DNA from: Lycocorax pyrrhopterus obiensis
Lineage: Eukaryota; Chordata; Aves; Passeriformes; Paradisaeidae
NCBI GenBank assembly: GCA_014706295.1
Contig: JACSVZ010000002.1
Span: 20,753,994 to 20,817,993 of the forward strand
Length of the DNA stretch: 64,000 bases
Direction of reading: 5' to 3'
The notes below the pieces were generated by a model. The model made no database searches. It was not told the origin of the DNA and worked only from the letters and a program-made list of their open reading frames with translations. The position numbers and the translations under genes are program-made. Positions 22,521-37,500 of the stretch are shown in pieces. The first letter of the stretch is position 1. Each line of letters opens with the position of its first letter.

Positions 22521-25500
22521 ACTATGCATGGTGCCCTGTTCTCGATGGGGAGGACAGACGTGGCCCCTCTTCTCCCAGACCCCCTTCTCCAGCCCGGCGT
22601 GTCGGCACCTGGTATCCAGGAGCACGTTGCGACGGAAATTAAGGATCCCTGCTCCTTCTTTGGACCAGGCAGCTGCTTCTGGAAAGGCCGTGATTTTGTG
22701 TTTGTTATTACGTGCTCTGTCTAATACAGACGCACCCGTGCTGCAGATGGGATCGGGACCAGTGAGGTGCCCAGGATGGTAACCACATTAGCCAGGGTTT
22801 CCCACTGTCCTGCACATGGACTTGGTTTCATGGGTCATAGTTAGGTGAATAGCTGAGCCATGTTCCAATATGAGCCTGACCATCTGAGGCTGGTATAACG
22901 TAAACATGAACATTGAATATGGAATTTGAACTGGTATAGAGAGTTCACACCAGCTCATGTGCCCAGGTGGGTTTTTGATCTGGTACAAGGAGCCCTGGAG
23001 CTCAAATTGCTGAATTGTTAAAGCATGGCCTGGGTGACCTTCAGCAGGTCCTGTAGACTCTCTGTGAATTGGCTGCCCCGAATTAAAAATTGAGGTAGGG
23101 CTATTGATTTCCTTTGTGAAGTACCCTGGACCTTATTACTTTGAAGTGCAGGTTTCAACACACATTAGTATAATTTATGAGAATCACCATAATAATTTTA
23201 ACTGTGACTACAATCCTTCAAATCCTTCAGTCTTCAGGAGCATTAGCAGAGAGCATTGTCATTGAAACATCAATTGGAAACTTGCCTTATCTTGCTATTT
23301 TTCCTGGGAGCTATGGAATATTAAGAGTATGCTTTGGGAGTGAAATCCGTTTAGCATCATTTATTTACTTGAAACATACTCACAATTATCAGAGTGGCAT
23401 TTTTTCTACTATCCTATTTTTGCTTGAATGTGTATATATGCTTTATTTATAAATATAAATATATAATATATATTTTTATATATTTATTATATATAAAAAT
23501 ACACAACAAAATAGGTTCCTACATTGTTCCTAACCATCTATTTTGAGGATGTATTTTCCTCATTTCCAGAGACATTCTTAGAATACTAAGAGGAAAGTAT
23601 AGCTTTGTCTGGAACTGCAGATTTGGGAGTTTTTGTAGAATGAAAAGAGTGTGTTATGCCCTGTATATAGTGTGCACACTAATGGTAACGTGCTGCTTTT
23701 CTAGTAGCCAGATTTCCAAAGTGATGGCTAGCCATCCATGTTTGTTGTATTGTAGACAATTTCCATATTTCCATAGAAAGTGAACTGGTTCCTGAAAGTT
23801 AGCCTATGCCATGGTTCCTTCACTCTTTACTGAATTATCTAGCTGTGTTCTTGCCATAATAATAGATGTCTTGGAACAGTTCAGTAGTGTTCTGCAATTT
23901 TTAATAAATTATAAGGCTAGGTGTGGTATCCTGTGAATTTCCACCTGCGAAAACATCATTTGCAACTCAGTAAATACTTAAGAGAGTGGGAATGCATCAT
24001 TAGATTATCAGACTTTATCCAAAAGATACACAGAATTAGTGATGCCCCAGTGGATAGTTACTACACACTTGAAATCTTGAAATCATGTCATCTATGTGGT
24101 GTAGTTTGGAGACTGAAGGATTTAACTAAACCCCTTGTATTATTTCCTAAAAAGGTGAATTTGCTTCCATGTTTGCTGTTTCTGAATTTGCTGAACAGAA
24201 CTGCTTCAGTGTCAATCTTTGTTGTAATTTCTGTTCTTCTGGGTTTACATTTGACTGAAGAAATTGCAATAAGTATGAACAGTGAGACTGAGATTTTTCT
24301 GTGGTGGTATCAGCCAAAGCAGATGAAAGGACTATAAGTAAGGACATTTACATTATTTTTTGTGTGAATGACCCTAACTAGTGCAAAATGGTCAAGTACC
24401 AATTGAAATTTGTGAAGTGAATAGACAAAAAGCTATTTGCATTACAGTTGGTATAGCATTTTTCAGTTTGGGTGCTTATTTTTCTGGGAAGCATATGAGA
24501 ACTCAGCCCATAAGCATTATTTTGTCTCAGGAAAGGTCCGAATCATACACTTCTAGATGACAATTTTGGTTAGAGTCTTGTTAAAAGTAATAGGCAATTT
24601 GAATAAAAAGGGTCCTACGAAATTTGCACTGAATTAAGTATTAAATGACAGGTTATTATATAAAACTGTTTTTGTTGAATTGGATTTCATTTGAGAGCAG
24701 AGATATACTTGGGCATTTGATAATTTTTACTGGTTTTTAAAGTCCTTTAGACATCTGGATTCAGTTTTCCTACACAGTTTATGAAGGAACAAAGTAAAGT
24801 CAAGGGGCATTGAAGTGTTTGCTTTTACGTGCAAATAAAACAGAAAAGAAGTGAATGTTCCTCTGTAAGTACTTTAATAATGGGTTTCTTAGATGTTTTT
24901 GGCCTATATGTGTACATGAAACCATGCTATTTGAAAAGGTCTCTAATCCTATCCTCCATTTAGCGAGTGGCAGATTGTTCTGCATCTTCCTTTTAAATCA
25001 TAGATGGAAATATTAGAAGGGTTGTGGTGTTTTTTTTCCATATAAATGTGAAGTGTGAAAGAAAGGCCTCCATTGTGCCAGTGCTTTCATAAAGCCAGAT
25101 GCACGATAGATGAAGGTTATGTATAATATTGTAATATCTTGGTATGGTTTCTAGTGAATCTTTAAGCCAAGAAAAATAATAGGAATATGTTGAAAACAGA
25201 GGGAGCATGGAGTATTTCAGTGGCAGCATCCCAGGAAAGCCTTGTTCTACAAAAGGGATTCTGCAGCTCTGGCAAGCTAGTTCCTGGCCATGTTAGGGGT
25301 CAGTTATGCTTAGTTCAGCTGGTCCAACTTTCTACTTTTCTGTGGAATTACCGGTGTGTCAATTGGCAAATAGGTATTTTTCAGGAAATCTGACGCTCAC
25401 TTTTCTACCTCGATGCCTTTTTTGGCTGTGTTCTTTCAAAAACTTAGCTTTAGGATAGCTTGCAGGATGAGGATGTTTGTTGTTTTGGCAGCTGTCGTTA

Positions 25501-28500
25501 ATGTAGAATGCATTTGGCATCAAATAGTATGCAATTGGTTTTGAGATTGTCCTTGCTTACAGTAAGAAATAATTGTATTTTCACATATTGATGGAAGTTT
25601 ATAGTCTCTTGTGTTTCTCTGTAAAGAATACGTAGGAGTTATGAGTACATGGTTTCATAATTGAATCATGTTCTTTTTGATAGTGAAGAGAAGGTTGTTC
25701 CTGAATTTAGGTTTCAGTCTAAAGCTGAAAAAGAAAAGTCTTGGGGGTTGTCTAGCTCTGTGTTGGTACTTTAGCTATAGATAATTGAGCATATGCAGAA
25801 TTTCTGGATTTAGATTTGGAATGCTTTATAATATTTTCACACCAAAACCTGCAAAAATGTACAATTTAGAAAGTTTAGCTTAGTTAAAGTCAAAAATCAG
25901 TGAATCTGTTCATATTTACACTCCTGAGAGATTGAGGCAGCTAAGGGATGGAAGTGCATTTCTTTCTTCTTCCCGCCCTGTACCCCAAACCTTTTGGGAT
26001 TTATAAAGATTGATGTTTAAGTCATGTATGTCTAAATCTATGATAATTTTTTATGTGTGTGTGAGTGAATTTGTTCTTTATAAAGTGCAGAGTTTCTGCA
26101 GTGAAAAATAGTGTTTTATTTTTAGAAAATCTATGGCTACAAATTCATTTCCTTAGCAACTTTCCATCAAACAAATAGCCCACTCTTCCTCCTTCCCAAC
26201 CAAAACAAACCTAAACTGGCTTATTAATTTAGGCAGTTTTCCCATGAAAGATGGGTTCCACATCTCTGCCACAAGCATTTGTAATTTGCCGTGTCCCTGA
26301 AAAAAGTCTTCTTGCATAAAACATTAAAGGGCATTCTTTAAAAAATACCGTAATTTTGCAGTGATAAAGTTGGTGGTATTTTTCCTCTGCAATTGTTATA
26401 TTTCAGTTTTACAGAGTGTGCTGGTTTGGCCAAACCCCAAGACACAGAGTAAAAATTTCTGTCTCTTGTGCTCTGTCATGCATGTTTATTCATTTTATTT
26501 GATTGTCTCTGTGAATTGCATAGCATAATAACTTGGTGTGTGTATTTACACTGAGCATAGCTATCCCACCAGGAGAGGCAAAGGAGACAAAACTGACAAG
26601 GAGTTTTAGGATTCAGCACAACGCAAAACAAAAACATTGCTGGTTTGAGCAAGCTTTTACACCTAAACTCAGTTTAATGCTTCTCCAAAATATATCCCTT
26701 TGTAGCACGGGATGGTGCCAGCTGTGCTATAATGTAAGTTTATAGAGTTTATATGGCTTACCATGATCAAATCCTGCACAAATAGAGCAGTGAAAGAGGT
26801 TGCTGAGTATCCTGCAGGAAGCAAGTATCAAGTTTACTGATAGTTGTGTTGACTGTAGCCATGGACAGTTCAGCCCAATCATTTCAGCCAAGAGCTGACA
26901 ACTGGGAAATTAAATCTTTATTCTCTGTTTTAAAAGGAAACAGGACTGACAAAACTTGTGACTAATCTTCCCTTTTCCATCTGTTTCCATATACCTGTTA
27001 GAATAGATAATTTTTCTGGCTCCTGTTTTCCAATATGCTGAAATCCACCAAACTGCCCTTGCTATAACACAGTGCATTTCATGTGTTCTGTTGACATTGA
27101 TGATTCTATTGTAAGAGTACAGTAGTGAATATAAACAGATCTATGTTAATTTTAAGGTCTGCAGAAACACATGACAAAGGAATCAATTCTGAAGAGGAAA
27201 AAGACAGCTATTATAATGTCAGAAAATTTATTTTTGGCATTTGAAGGTGACACTCTTTGGGTTTACTTTTTCAAATCAGAAGCTAATGCACACATCCTGT
27301 CTTCCTTTGTTTTGAATGCATCACCTTCCAGTCATTACAGCAGTGTCCTTTCCGTCATGAATGACAACTCCATATCTGAAAGGGCTTGTAAGCATTGTGT
27401 ATTCAATGAAGTAGAGAACTGGGACCCAAAGTATGATTTCTGCCTCTTTAGGCAGTTTAAGTAACAGTTAAAGAATTTCTGGTTCTGAGCTGTCTGGGTC
27501 CAAGAGGTTTTAAGCTTTAAGTGCTAAATCAGTACATTACGTATAGAACGAAACAAATTTGATTTCACCTGCTTTCAGCCAAGACAGAATTACAATATTA
27601 CAATCTAGTCTGCCTAAAAATAAGTCATAACACCTCCCTGAGTAACTTCCCCATCATGTCTGTGGCTTCCGTTTAAACTATGTCGTCTTGCTCAGAAATG
27701 TCAAGTCTCAGTTCAAAAACTGGTGTTGAGGAATCTTGCAAATCAAGTATTCTAGCAGCCTCTTAGTTTCACTTAAGAAATGTGTATTATTTTTTCTTTA
27801 GTCTGAATAAAATGATACTGTTTTCTGCATTGCTGTAATTCTCTTAAATAGCTGTGTTTTGAAAATTGGATGTACTTGTTTGGGGGGGATAAAAAAGTCT
27901 TCAGAGCTGTGTCTGTTACTGTATTGAGGTTATGCTATGTATTTTGGGGAGTTGATTTAACATCCCTCCAGTCAGCAGTTCCTGAGTTGGTTTTGTGCCT
28001 TTTGTCAGTGGGGATAGTTAAACACAGCCTTGATTCTGTTTTTCTTAGATTCTGCTTTCAGGCTTGTTTTATGATGCATTCCTTATAGTAATTTTCAATT
28101 AGTAAACGTAATTTTTATAGCAAAGCAGAATATCACAGTTTGACATAAAGTTATTTAACTTTCAGGAGAAGTTCTTTAAAGATGTTGCATTTTCACATTG
28201 TTTGAAATTTACACAAGCTTTTCTTTGTTAGGTTGGATGTGTGAGAGCTGCTTGTCTGCTCGAGCTCCTTCATGCGTTTCCAGGGCATTTCCACACAAAT
28301 ACGCTTAATCAGCTTTTAGAGGAAGTCTGTTCTGTAACAGGAATTCCCAAGTGACCTTCAACTTTTAAATGAAAAGGAGAAGAAGCTTTGAAAAGTTTAT
28401 CAGGTCTTTGAAATGGAAAGAGAGGATCTCAGGTGGAGTGCTTCAGGAAAAGTTCCTGTCCTTTTTCCATGCTGGTTTACATCTCTGGTTTAGACTGAAT

Positions 28501-31500
28501 GTTGTATTTCAAGGAGATTCAATAGGTTACTATTAGCTATGTGCTCTCTTCCAGTACTTCCAGGCTTTTGGGCCTGCAAAATCCCCAGCAGCTCTTTCTT
28601 CTTGTATGGATGCAGGGAGATATTGGATGGATTGCAGTAGAAAAGACGAGTATCTGAATCATGAGTTGTGAAAGAAAGCACACAGCTTGCCTTCCCAGTT
28701 GCCTATTTTAAACTCTCTGTTAATTTAGATAATAATTTGAGGGTCTTGATTTTTTAAATTTTACTTAATTTTAATTTTATTTTCCTTCTGGAGTACCTGG
28801 AAAACACAGTGAGGGTTAGCTTGTCAGGATGATGTGTTTTAAGAACTGAAGGAGTAAGTGAGAAAAGCAGTCTCTTTAACAGTATTTGAAGTTTGTTCCT
28901 GTTACTTAGATGCTGCAGCTTTGTTTTAGGAAGATGAAGGTGTTAGTTCTTGAATACATTTGTAAATTGAGACATTCATCCAGCTGCTTTTCACGCTAGG
29001 TGTCAGTGTTAACATACCTGTTCTGTAATCTCAGGTGTAGTCATTCTATTGTCCTTGTGGGTACACCTGTATTTAGTTCTCAGTTACAACTTATGGTCAA
29101 AAGGTCAAGACAGTAATAGCGAATAATGATTTGTATGTTGACCCTTAATGGTCTGTAAATATTTATCTTGTGAAAATCCTTATCTTTTTGCCCTCAATTG
29201 CACCAAGTAAACCCGGAAGAATCAGCTTTGTCCTTGTTAAATGTCTGCTACAATCTTTTCAATACCCAGATTTCTCTTTCATCTTAGTTTTGACTAAGAT
29301 AGCCTTGAAAACCTGAAAGATAGTAGATGGATGGTAACTGCATCATTCAAAATTAAATCCACTGGGGTCATCCCAGTTGGGCTTTCATCCTCTCAAACTG
29401 TAAATAATTAGCTGACTAGCGGTAATTCTTAAGCTGTCTCATAAGGTCATTTGTTAATGTGTTACTTGAGCATATTGTGAGATTATTCAAAGGCATGTGG
29501 CTATTTGCCTTCTTTCTTTTGGTTTTCAAAAGTTTTTTTTTTAAATTGCCTGTGTTTCATCTCAGGCTTTGTAATGCTGACCATAATGTAAATATCCTGG
29601 TGGTTGAAACTGATCTTGGGTATCAGGAGGTGGGGTCACTTCTCTGCCTGCGGCTGTAACAGTAACCACAGCCCATCTTCTTGGATAAAAAGCCTCAGTG
29701 AAGGTATTGTATTTAGTAATAACAAATGGTGTGGCATGATGAGCAATGGAGTAAACACTGCTCTTTTTATCTCTTTGGCTTCTGCAGAACCTATTATTCT
29801 CTTAGTCTATAAATTAACAGTTGTTTATTTACATTCTTTTTAGTGTATTTTTATTTCAGGGTTTTAGCTGTGAGTATATTTGTTGCACTGTCCTCTCTTC
29901 AATAAAACCTCTATGCAGGAGAGGAGAAGCTGCCAAGTTTGGTATTTTGGAGACCTTTAACTCAGAAGAGGCAGCAGTTGAGTTTGAGGCCTAAGGCTTT
30001 ACTGAAATGTGAGCACAAATGTTTTTCAGGCAACTTAAAAGTTTTATTGCAAGAGTAGACATACGTCAAATATATTGGTGCCATTTTTTCATAATGAGAA
30101 GTAGTGCTCGTCTAAAATTACACCCTTAGTTCTTGTAAGTTGTCAGTGGATGAGGCAGTGGCAGTGGGGCTTGGCAGGTTGACTTGGGGTTCCTGTAGCT
30201 GGGGAACTTGCTGGCCACAGAGACTGCAGAGTGCAGGTAGAGACGTTGTAAAGGTGCACCCTGTTTGGAATTTATTTATCTACTAATTAAGTGCACAGTT
30301 AGCTTCCATTTCTGGATATATAAGGAAGGGAAGTATTGCCCATATGAGTAGAAAAACAGTATGTTTTTTATTCAAAGTTTCAAAGACAACACAGCAGAGT
30401 TTGATTGTATAATTTACCTTTTGAGTGTAGCTGTAGCACAACTGAGCAAGTACATTTTTCCAAGAGTAGTAAAGAGTAGCTAGAGTTTTCAAATTATTTT
30501 TTTTAATTTTAGAAAGCTGCACAAATGCAGAAGTTGTTGCTGCTGTTGATGTGAACACTCTTGCCAATGATGTTTATAAGCACAACTTTCCCAACACGCC
30601 GTTATGGGCAAAGACTATTGAGGTGAGTAATTAATGTATTTTTTACTGTAGTCTAGGATTTGTAGATGTAAGTTGTTTTTACTGTCCTTATTAGTAACCA
30701 GAGGAAAAAAAAATATTTATCTTATTATGAATGAAGCAGTTCTACAATAACTTTGATTTTTTGTGCAGTGGTTGCTTGTTGAAGTAAGAGGGATATTCAT
30801 ACTGCAGGCTTTTCCTTGAAGTCTTGCCTGCTGCATCAAGAAAGGTTACATAAATGTCAAGAGGAATGCTTACCATCAGTAAAGGAATGTCAAAAATCAT
30901 ATTTTTAGATTAAAAAAATATTTTCTTGTACTTTGAAAGAATTTAATTAAATTACTTGGGACTTTTGTTTTGTAGTTACAGTTGAGCTCAGAAAAACACA
31001 ACAGAATATATTGGATGGAACAGTCTTACTTTTTTTTAATGGGTTCAATAGATAAAATGTTTTAGGAATTCTGTCGCTTTCCAAATTATTTGAAAAATAA
31101 CTAAGTAAAATTGGATTCTGTTTTAATAAATGAGAGGCAAGCTAGGCATGGAGTTTTGCCTGGATTGAGTTAGAAATTACTGTATACTTCTTAATCTTCT
31201 TTTATGGTTTTACAACATGACAGCAAAAGATACTGTGTCTGCTTTAAGACACCAGCTTAAGTAAGAGCTAAATAGGTGGCTAAAGGTTAAATGCTTATTC
31301 AGCACTCAATAGTAACCGGCTAAATGATAGTTTATAGTTTTATAATGGAAAAAGAAGAAGAATCCTTGCCTGTGTCATCTTATAGTGGACAAGAGCAGAT
31401 TATTTGAGTCAGTAACATCTTCTTCAAATTTAATGGAAAAAAAATAGCAGCTTTTGTCTAGTTTTCTGAGGGTAGTTATGTTACATTTGCTATATAGATA

Positions 31501-34500
31501 TCCTTCAAAATAAGTAAGGAGTGATTTCTTTGTCCAAGTCATAGTTACTTGATCGTTGTCCTTCTTTCCTCCTGGCCCCTTAGTATGTTGACCTTAGTAT
31601 GTTGGTGAAGACTTAGTTTAGAGGAATTAGTGCCTGTGTAATTAATTCCTACCGCAGACCTAATTTTTTCTTTTCTGAGCAGAAATGTCTTTGCAGAGGA
31701 GAATTTCAGCCATACAGTATCTTTGAGTAATTTTTACTGGGCAAAAACTAGAATGAAAAAAACTTTACAGGTTGCTTTGCCAGTGACCTCCTAAGAGTGA
31801 AAACCCATAGTTTGGATCTGTAAAAATTATCATGTTTACACTTGAGCTACTTTTCTTATCAGATATTTTTTCACATATTTTGAGTATGTGAACCCTGGTT
31901 TTGATATACAAAGGCTTCATATCTTTATTTTCGGGAGAAGTAACAGGTCAGTATCTACTGAAAGAACCACTACACACCTCAAAGAATGAGCAGATAAAAA
32001 CCTCAAGATTATGTATAAATGCTAACCTTATTAGTGTTTTTATATTCAAAGCAGTGAATGCATATTTGCATTTTATGGTTTGCCAAGGTAGAAAAGATTT
32101 TGAAATTACTAGGTCAAATGGGATATGAGGTAGTTTTTTGCTATATGAAGCATACAGTGGAAATAAGAGGGGTAGTTTGATCTGAAAGATGACTCGAGAG
32201 TTTTATACAGTTCACAACACTCAACATTCTTCTGGTTTTTTTCTGTTTTCAGGGCATAACACTGAAAGAGTTTGACAGATTGTCTTTTGATATGATTTTG
32301 ATGAGTCCTCCCTGTCAGCCATTTACAAGGTAGATACAGCACACCTGGGAAAAAAGTGCAGTTATTGCGCTATGTACGGTCAAAGGAGAAGTGTTTTCAA
32401 GAGTGACACTATGTGTGGGTGGTCTTTGTGTCTTTCTCTTCCTAAGCAAATGTGTTGTAGCTCTGTTCACCATGATTACTGAAATGAAAGAAGTGCAGCA
32501 ATTTGCATCTTAATTGTTGATCACATTTCTTGCATATGTATATGTTAATTCGGTTTAAGTTAAGTAAGCTTCTTACAGCACCAATTTTGTGTACTGTATT
32601 GTTCCTCTACTAGTGAAATTTAGTGTTTAGGAGTGCTGCCTTTCCTTTTAGATATCAATCTAATATTTTCCTGGGGCAACTCCAGAGGGAGTATTGGAAT
32701 TTCTCAGTTCTTCCTGAGACTTAAGCGTGTAATCTGGTTTTATTTGTACTTTGAAAATTGCACATGCACACAGATCATTTATTCTAAAGATTATTTCTGT
32801 TTTAGCCAAGACTGGAAAGATAATGGTTTTGAAATGATTTTGTGGATGATAAAGAGAAATATCTTGCTGATTAAGGACTGAGTTTACTGAGATGTTGTTT
32901 ATCAGATTAGTTTGTAATTCATATCATTTGACAGCAGTGACCAGTGAGGGTAAGATTCTAGTAACTGCACTCATGCAAAGTAGTAGCTTCATGAAAAAAG
33001 TCTGTTGATGGTGGTAGTACTGATTGTGTAGGAAAGTATATCTCATTGAATGTTCTAAGATTGAAAAGAAATCCCTGTAAAGTGGTGCTGATCCATAAAA
33101 ATGAATTAGTGTAAACTTATGATGTATATAGGAATCATTTCTTCAGATTTTTTCTTTATAATATGATGAAAAGAAAAATCTGTGTATGACTAATTTACAT
33201 ACATGGTAATGCTCTTCTACAAAGTTTTTATTCTTTTTTATGAGCTAATGCAAGTATAAGCTAGGGAAACACAGGCCTGGAATCATTATCATTTTTGTAA
33301 CCTACATAATCTGTCCAGTTTAATGTTACAAAATTGGTTCCAAAGTTATTCACGTGGGGCTCAGTCCTGCTAAATGGTGAACAATGAGGTTTTAATTCAT
33401 AGAAATAATTTAATATATTCAGTGCAAAATAGCAGGGTATTCCCAGAAACCCAGTGGGGTTTTTTTGTTCTTTCAGAGCCAAGTATGTTCAGAGGCTTTT
33501 CTGGACAAGACCAGAATGCTAAAGGCTTTGCAGACTGGGGAGTGGATTTCATTACTGAATGCTTCAATTTTAACCTTGTTGTGAGCTGATGGATTCCAGG
33601 GGCAGACTTCCATTCCTTAGAGCATCTCTCAGGACACTGCCTCTGTGAGCAGGTCCTCCTGTCTGTAAGTGATGCTTTTGCAGAATCCCCTTTTGAAACT
33701 CAAAGCAAAGTGTCAGCATTCTGTAGAAAAATGTAACTCAAATGTCAGTCTGCTCTGAGTAATACGCAGGTGTTTCTTTATTCTTTCTTAGAATTGGCCT
33801 GCAAGGTGATGTATCCGATCCACGGACAAAGAGCTTTCTCTACATCCTTGATATTCTCCCAAGGTATAAATGAACTTCTACCTCCATTCTAAAGCCTCTT
33901 TTGTAACTAGGTCTTCTATGTTTCAGTGAGACAAGTCATCTGTAATGTTTTAGAGGCATACTGCTAGTATTGTGCTGTATTCCGTGTTTGTTTTTACATG
34001 ATCATATGTAACTTACAAATACTTGTATTTTACTAATGCTGTAGTCACCTCATAGTTGCTGTATATGCTTTCATTGTCTAGTTTCCTTTTCACTGCATGT
34101 CTGTTTAAACTATGCCTATATCATAAATGAAAAAAAAGTTCTTTTCAGTTCAACAACAAATTTGCATTGATTTTATGTAGAAGCAGGAATGGATTATATA
34201 ATAGTTTGCCTATTGGTCTCATGGAAACATGAAAATTTTTTAAAATACCAGGTTACAAAAGCTTAGATTTAATAGATAGTCATCTTTTGAAGAGGTACCA
34301 TTTGAAAGTTGGTTTAAATATATTATTGACTGTACAATGCAATGCATCTTCCAACCTCTTCCATTCTTTCCTACGGTCTCTGTTCTTTTTGGTGCTGCTT
34401 CTAGATATCTTGGGGCCGATTGTGTATTTTCAGTTTGTAGTACAATCTCTTGTTTTGAGTAGTAATATTAAAGAATTTGAATAGCCCTGCATTGTCTGAA

Positions 34501-37500
34501 CAGTGTCCTTGTCTTTGTATTCATCTGTCATTTTTTGCCTGGTCAGATCCCAGTTCCTAATAAAACAGCCATAATTATTTGTATTAATGACAATCTTGCT
34601 TCACCTGGAGACCATGACAGCTGTTCTCTATATATTTCTCTATTACTTTATCTTGCTCTCAAGATTGGAGAAGGACAGAGGAATGTTTGGTGTGTCTTTT
34701 ACTTTTTTTTTTTTTTTCATGAATGCTTTCAGTACAGAAGGAAACCAGTACCAAAAAGCCTTTCTTTCAAATTGCTGTTAGCACTGGGAGAAAAGGGTCT
34801 TCATCCTTCTTCTAGAATCTTTATGCAGCCAACAACATTAAATGGAACTATGTCGTTGCCCTTGTCATGAGCAGAAAGAGAACACAGACACAGAAGGGTT
34901 GAGTGGCTTGGCAGGGCCGTACGTAAGAAATCTGTGGCAGAGAACACAGAACAAAACACAGATTCTGTAGCCCAGTAAGTTAGACAATTCATAGGTAAAA
35001 AGAATGGTTATTACTACTCCCCTGCTTCTGGCAGAGACACAAACTTAAGGAGAGAACGTGGGTTGTTTAGGTGTTGCAAAGGATGTCTTTTATGGAACAG
35101 GAAATGTAACACAGGTTTCCAACTGATCTTTTAAAATTATAAATAAAACCTGGCAGATATTGTGTAAGTTAATAATTTGTCAGAATATGTGTACCTTCCA
35201 TATCCTTAAAGGAATCCTGACCTGGAGATTCCTTTCCATTAAACTGAGACACGGTTAAGAGGCTGGCTGCTTTTAGGACATTGTAGTGCGTTAATACGGA
35301 AATACTGTTTCCCAGTTGCTGTGGGCTTAGCTGGATAAATGGCAGAAGCTTCTCCTTCTCAAAACCAAAGCTGTAGGCACTCCAGGACGTACATTTTTAT
35401 CATGACGATGCAAAGGACCTGGGCTTGGCTGTCTCACTTTTATCTCAACACCCCAGGAGACCCTGCTAATGTTCCTTATCTCCTTGGGGAGGGTTCTTGA
35501 AGCAGCACCTACTCTAAGTAGTCATTAGAAGGTTCAACATGATGGCTTCTGTAGACTTTCTCAATTCCAGTGGATTTGTGTTTTACTAAGATAGCGCTTG
35601 TGTGTTTTTTGAATACGATACATTTGTGAGACATTGAGTATGGAGTACTTCATCCCCCAAAAAAGGAACTTCTTATTTTAGGAGTTATCCCTTTACATTC
35701 TAAATTGCTATGGCATACGTGCAGTTTATGAAAACTGTAAAATAATTTCTCATCCCTTGGATGTACTTACCTTTTGTTCAGCCTTTTATAATGAAATATT
35801 GCTGAAATGAGGCTCAGAGATAGCCTGGGATGACAGATACTAGAGATAATGGAAAGGACAATTTCAAGATCCAGAAAGACCTGGGAAACCCTTGGAGCCC
35901 CCAGCCAACAAGCAAAGTCCAACCCAAATGGTCCAGATACTGTCTGTTTATCGTGTCCAAGCCATAACCTGGGGAAATCCAATGCTAAAACATCAAAGTG
36001 CTGCTTTTACAGAAACATTTTTAATGTTAATACCTGCCAAGTACTTAACACTTCCTCTTTGTACAGTGATTACTTGCCTTGTGATCTGTCGATCTCCTAT
36101 GAGGGCTTGCATTTCAGGCTGTGCTCTGGATTCGTTGCTGAAAAAGAAGTTTCATAGTAGGCAATGATGATGAGTGTAAGTAGACACACACCAGCAGATA
36201 TGTTCTCCATTCCTCTGCAAGGAACTTGGCTGGTGTTGCTTTTTTTCAGTTTACTATTATTTTTTCACAATTATTTTTACTGTTTTAAAATTTGGCATAG
36301 TTTTTTGTGCATTTTCCAGTTTCTTGTGAGATGCATTGGTTCTTTTAATTCATGTGATGTCTTTAATTGGTAGTAATTAAAAATGTGCTAAAACATTCTG
36401 CTGTGATTTGTTCCAATGGAAGTCCAAAGTCACTAACTTCAGTAAGCATGGAGCTGCTGTCTGGGAGTATTAATATCCTGCTTCTGTATGTTGTTCTGAA
36501 ATCCCAGTGTGTGACATTCTGTGTCTACATTAGCCTTATTAGAGAATTAATCAGTGCCACAGAGTGTTCCCAGAGACTTGAATCTGAATCATCTATGCTT
36601 CTAAATTGTTGGAACAGTCCCTGGCACAGTTTAGGCATGTTCATTTCTCCAGAGATTTAATATGCTGGTTTTGGAATGTGCCTATTTCCAGACCTTTGCA
36701 CTGATCTTGGTAAAGCTTAGACACCTCCTTCCCTTCCCCCTATCAAAATAAAATTCAAGTATAGAAAATTGAGGATATCTGCAGTTTGAACTCTAAACAT
36801 GTTGTGTTTCTTCAATCAGTTAAATGAATGCTGGTTCTGATGTGTTATCAGGTTGATGTGACATTTTTACATTTATTTCAGGTACAAGCACTTGAAAACA
36901 ACAGTTTTATGGCTAAGTAGCAATTGGTGTTCCCCCAACAATTATATTTCCTATTATACACTTAATCTGTTGAATAATAATCTTGTGCTTTAGGAAATGA
37001 ACAGTGATAAACATTTTCAAAAGTACGTGCATGGAGTATAAGAGGGTACAGCTGTTCATCCGTATATAGGTGGGATTTGTGGTTTTTACCAGCAGTCCAC
37101 ATTTTTAATTCAGTTTTTTTTTAAGGATGCTAAACTTTAACAGCTAGCATGATGTGGAAATACTTTGATCTTTCTGGTAGCTAAACAAATCTGTGGATGA
37201 ATATACTGTATTTTACATCTTGTTAGTCTGATTTGTTTTTTTTTTCCTTGTAGGCTTCAGAAGCTTCCAAAATACCTACTTTTAGAAAATGTTAAAGGAT
37301 TTGAATCCTCTTCTGCAAGGTAAACTCTAATTAATATATGCAGGTTTTAGTTTGCAAAAAGGATATATTCTTTAGAAGGAGAAGGGATTTATTCTTTAGA
37401 AGGGATTTTTGTTTCCTAGAATTGGAGTTAACAAAATAGCTTGAGATGGGACAGGAATTAAAATCTTAGGTTGTGGAAAGAACTTGCTAGATACCTGTTT

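Larger units (their letters stand above)
30623..37253 (+). other. TRDMT1: TRDMT1 introns 2-4 (between exons 2, 3, 4 and 5)
   Basis: Intron 2 spans 30623-32252, intron 3 spans 32330-33791 and intron 4 spans 33864-37253. They hold a 15-base poly-T (about 34703-34717) and a possible ancient repeat relic (about 34865-34990). Nothing else is recognisable. Confidence 0.65.

Noticed and set aside
21885..22782. Open frames of 279, 218, 182 and 153 codons around the TRDMT1 promoter
   Set aside because: Composition artefacts of the CpG island. Only the short part of one of them from 22351 to 22414 is real coding sequence (TRDMT1 exon 1), and the rest runs into intron 1.
23921..24337. 138-codon frame in TRDMT1 intron 1
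   Set aside because: No recognisable domain, intronic position and AT-rich codon content. It fits a chance frame, since no splice-compatible join to TRDMT1 is supported by homology.
26423..26436. Perfect 14-base palindrome GGTTTGGCCAAACC in TRDMT1 intron 1
   Set aside because: A few palindromes of this length are expected by chance in 64 kb. It lacks the spacing of an NFI site and has no supporting context.
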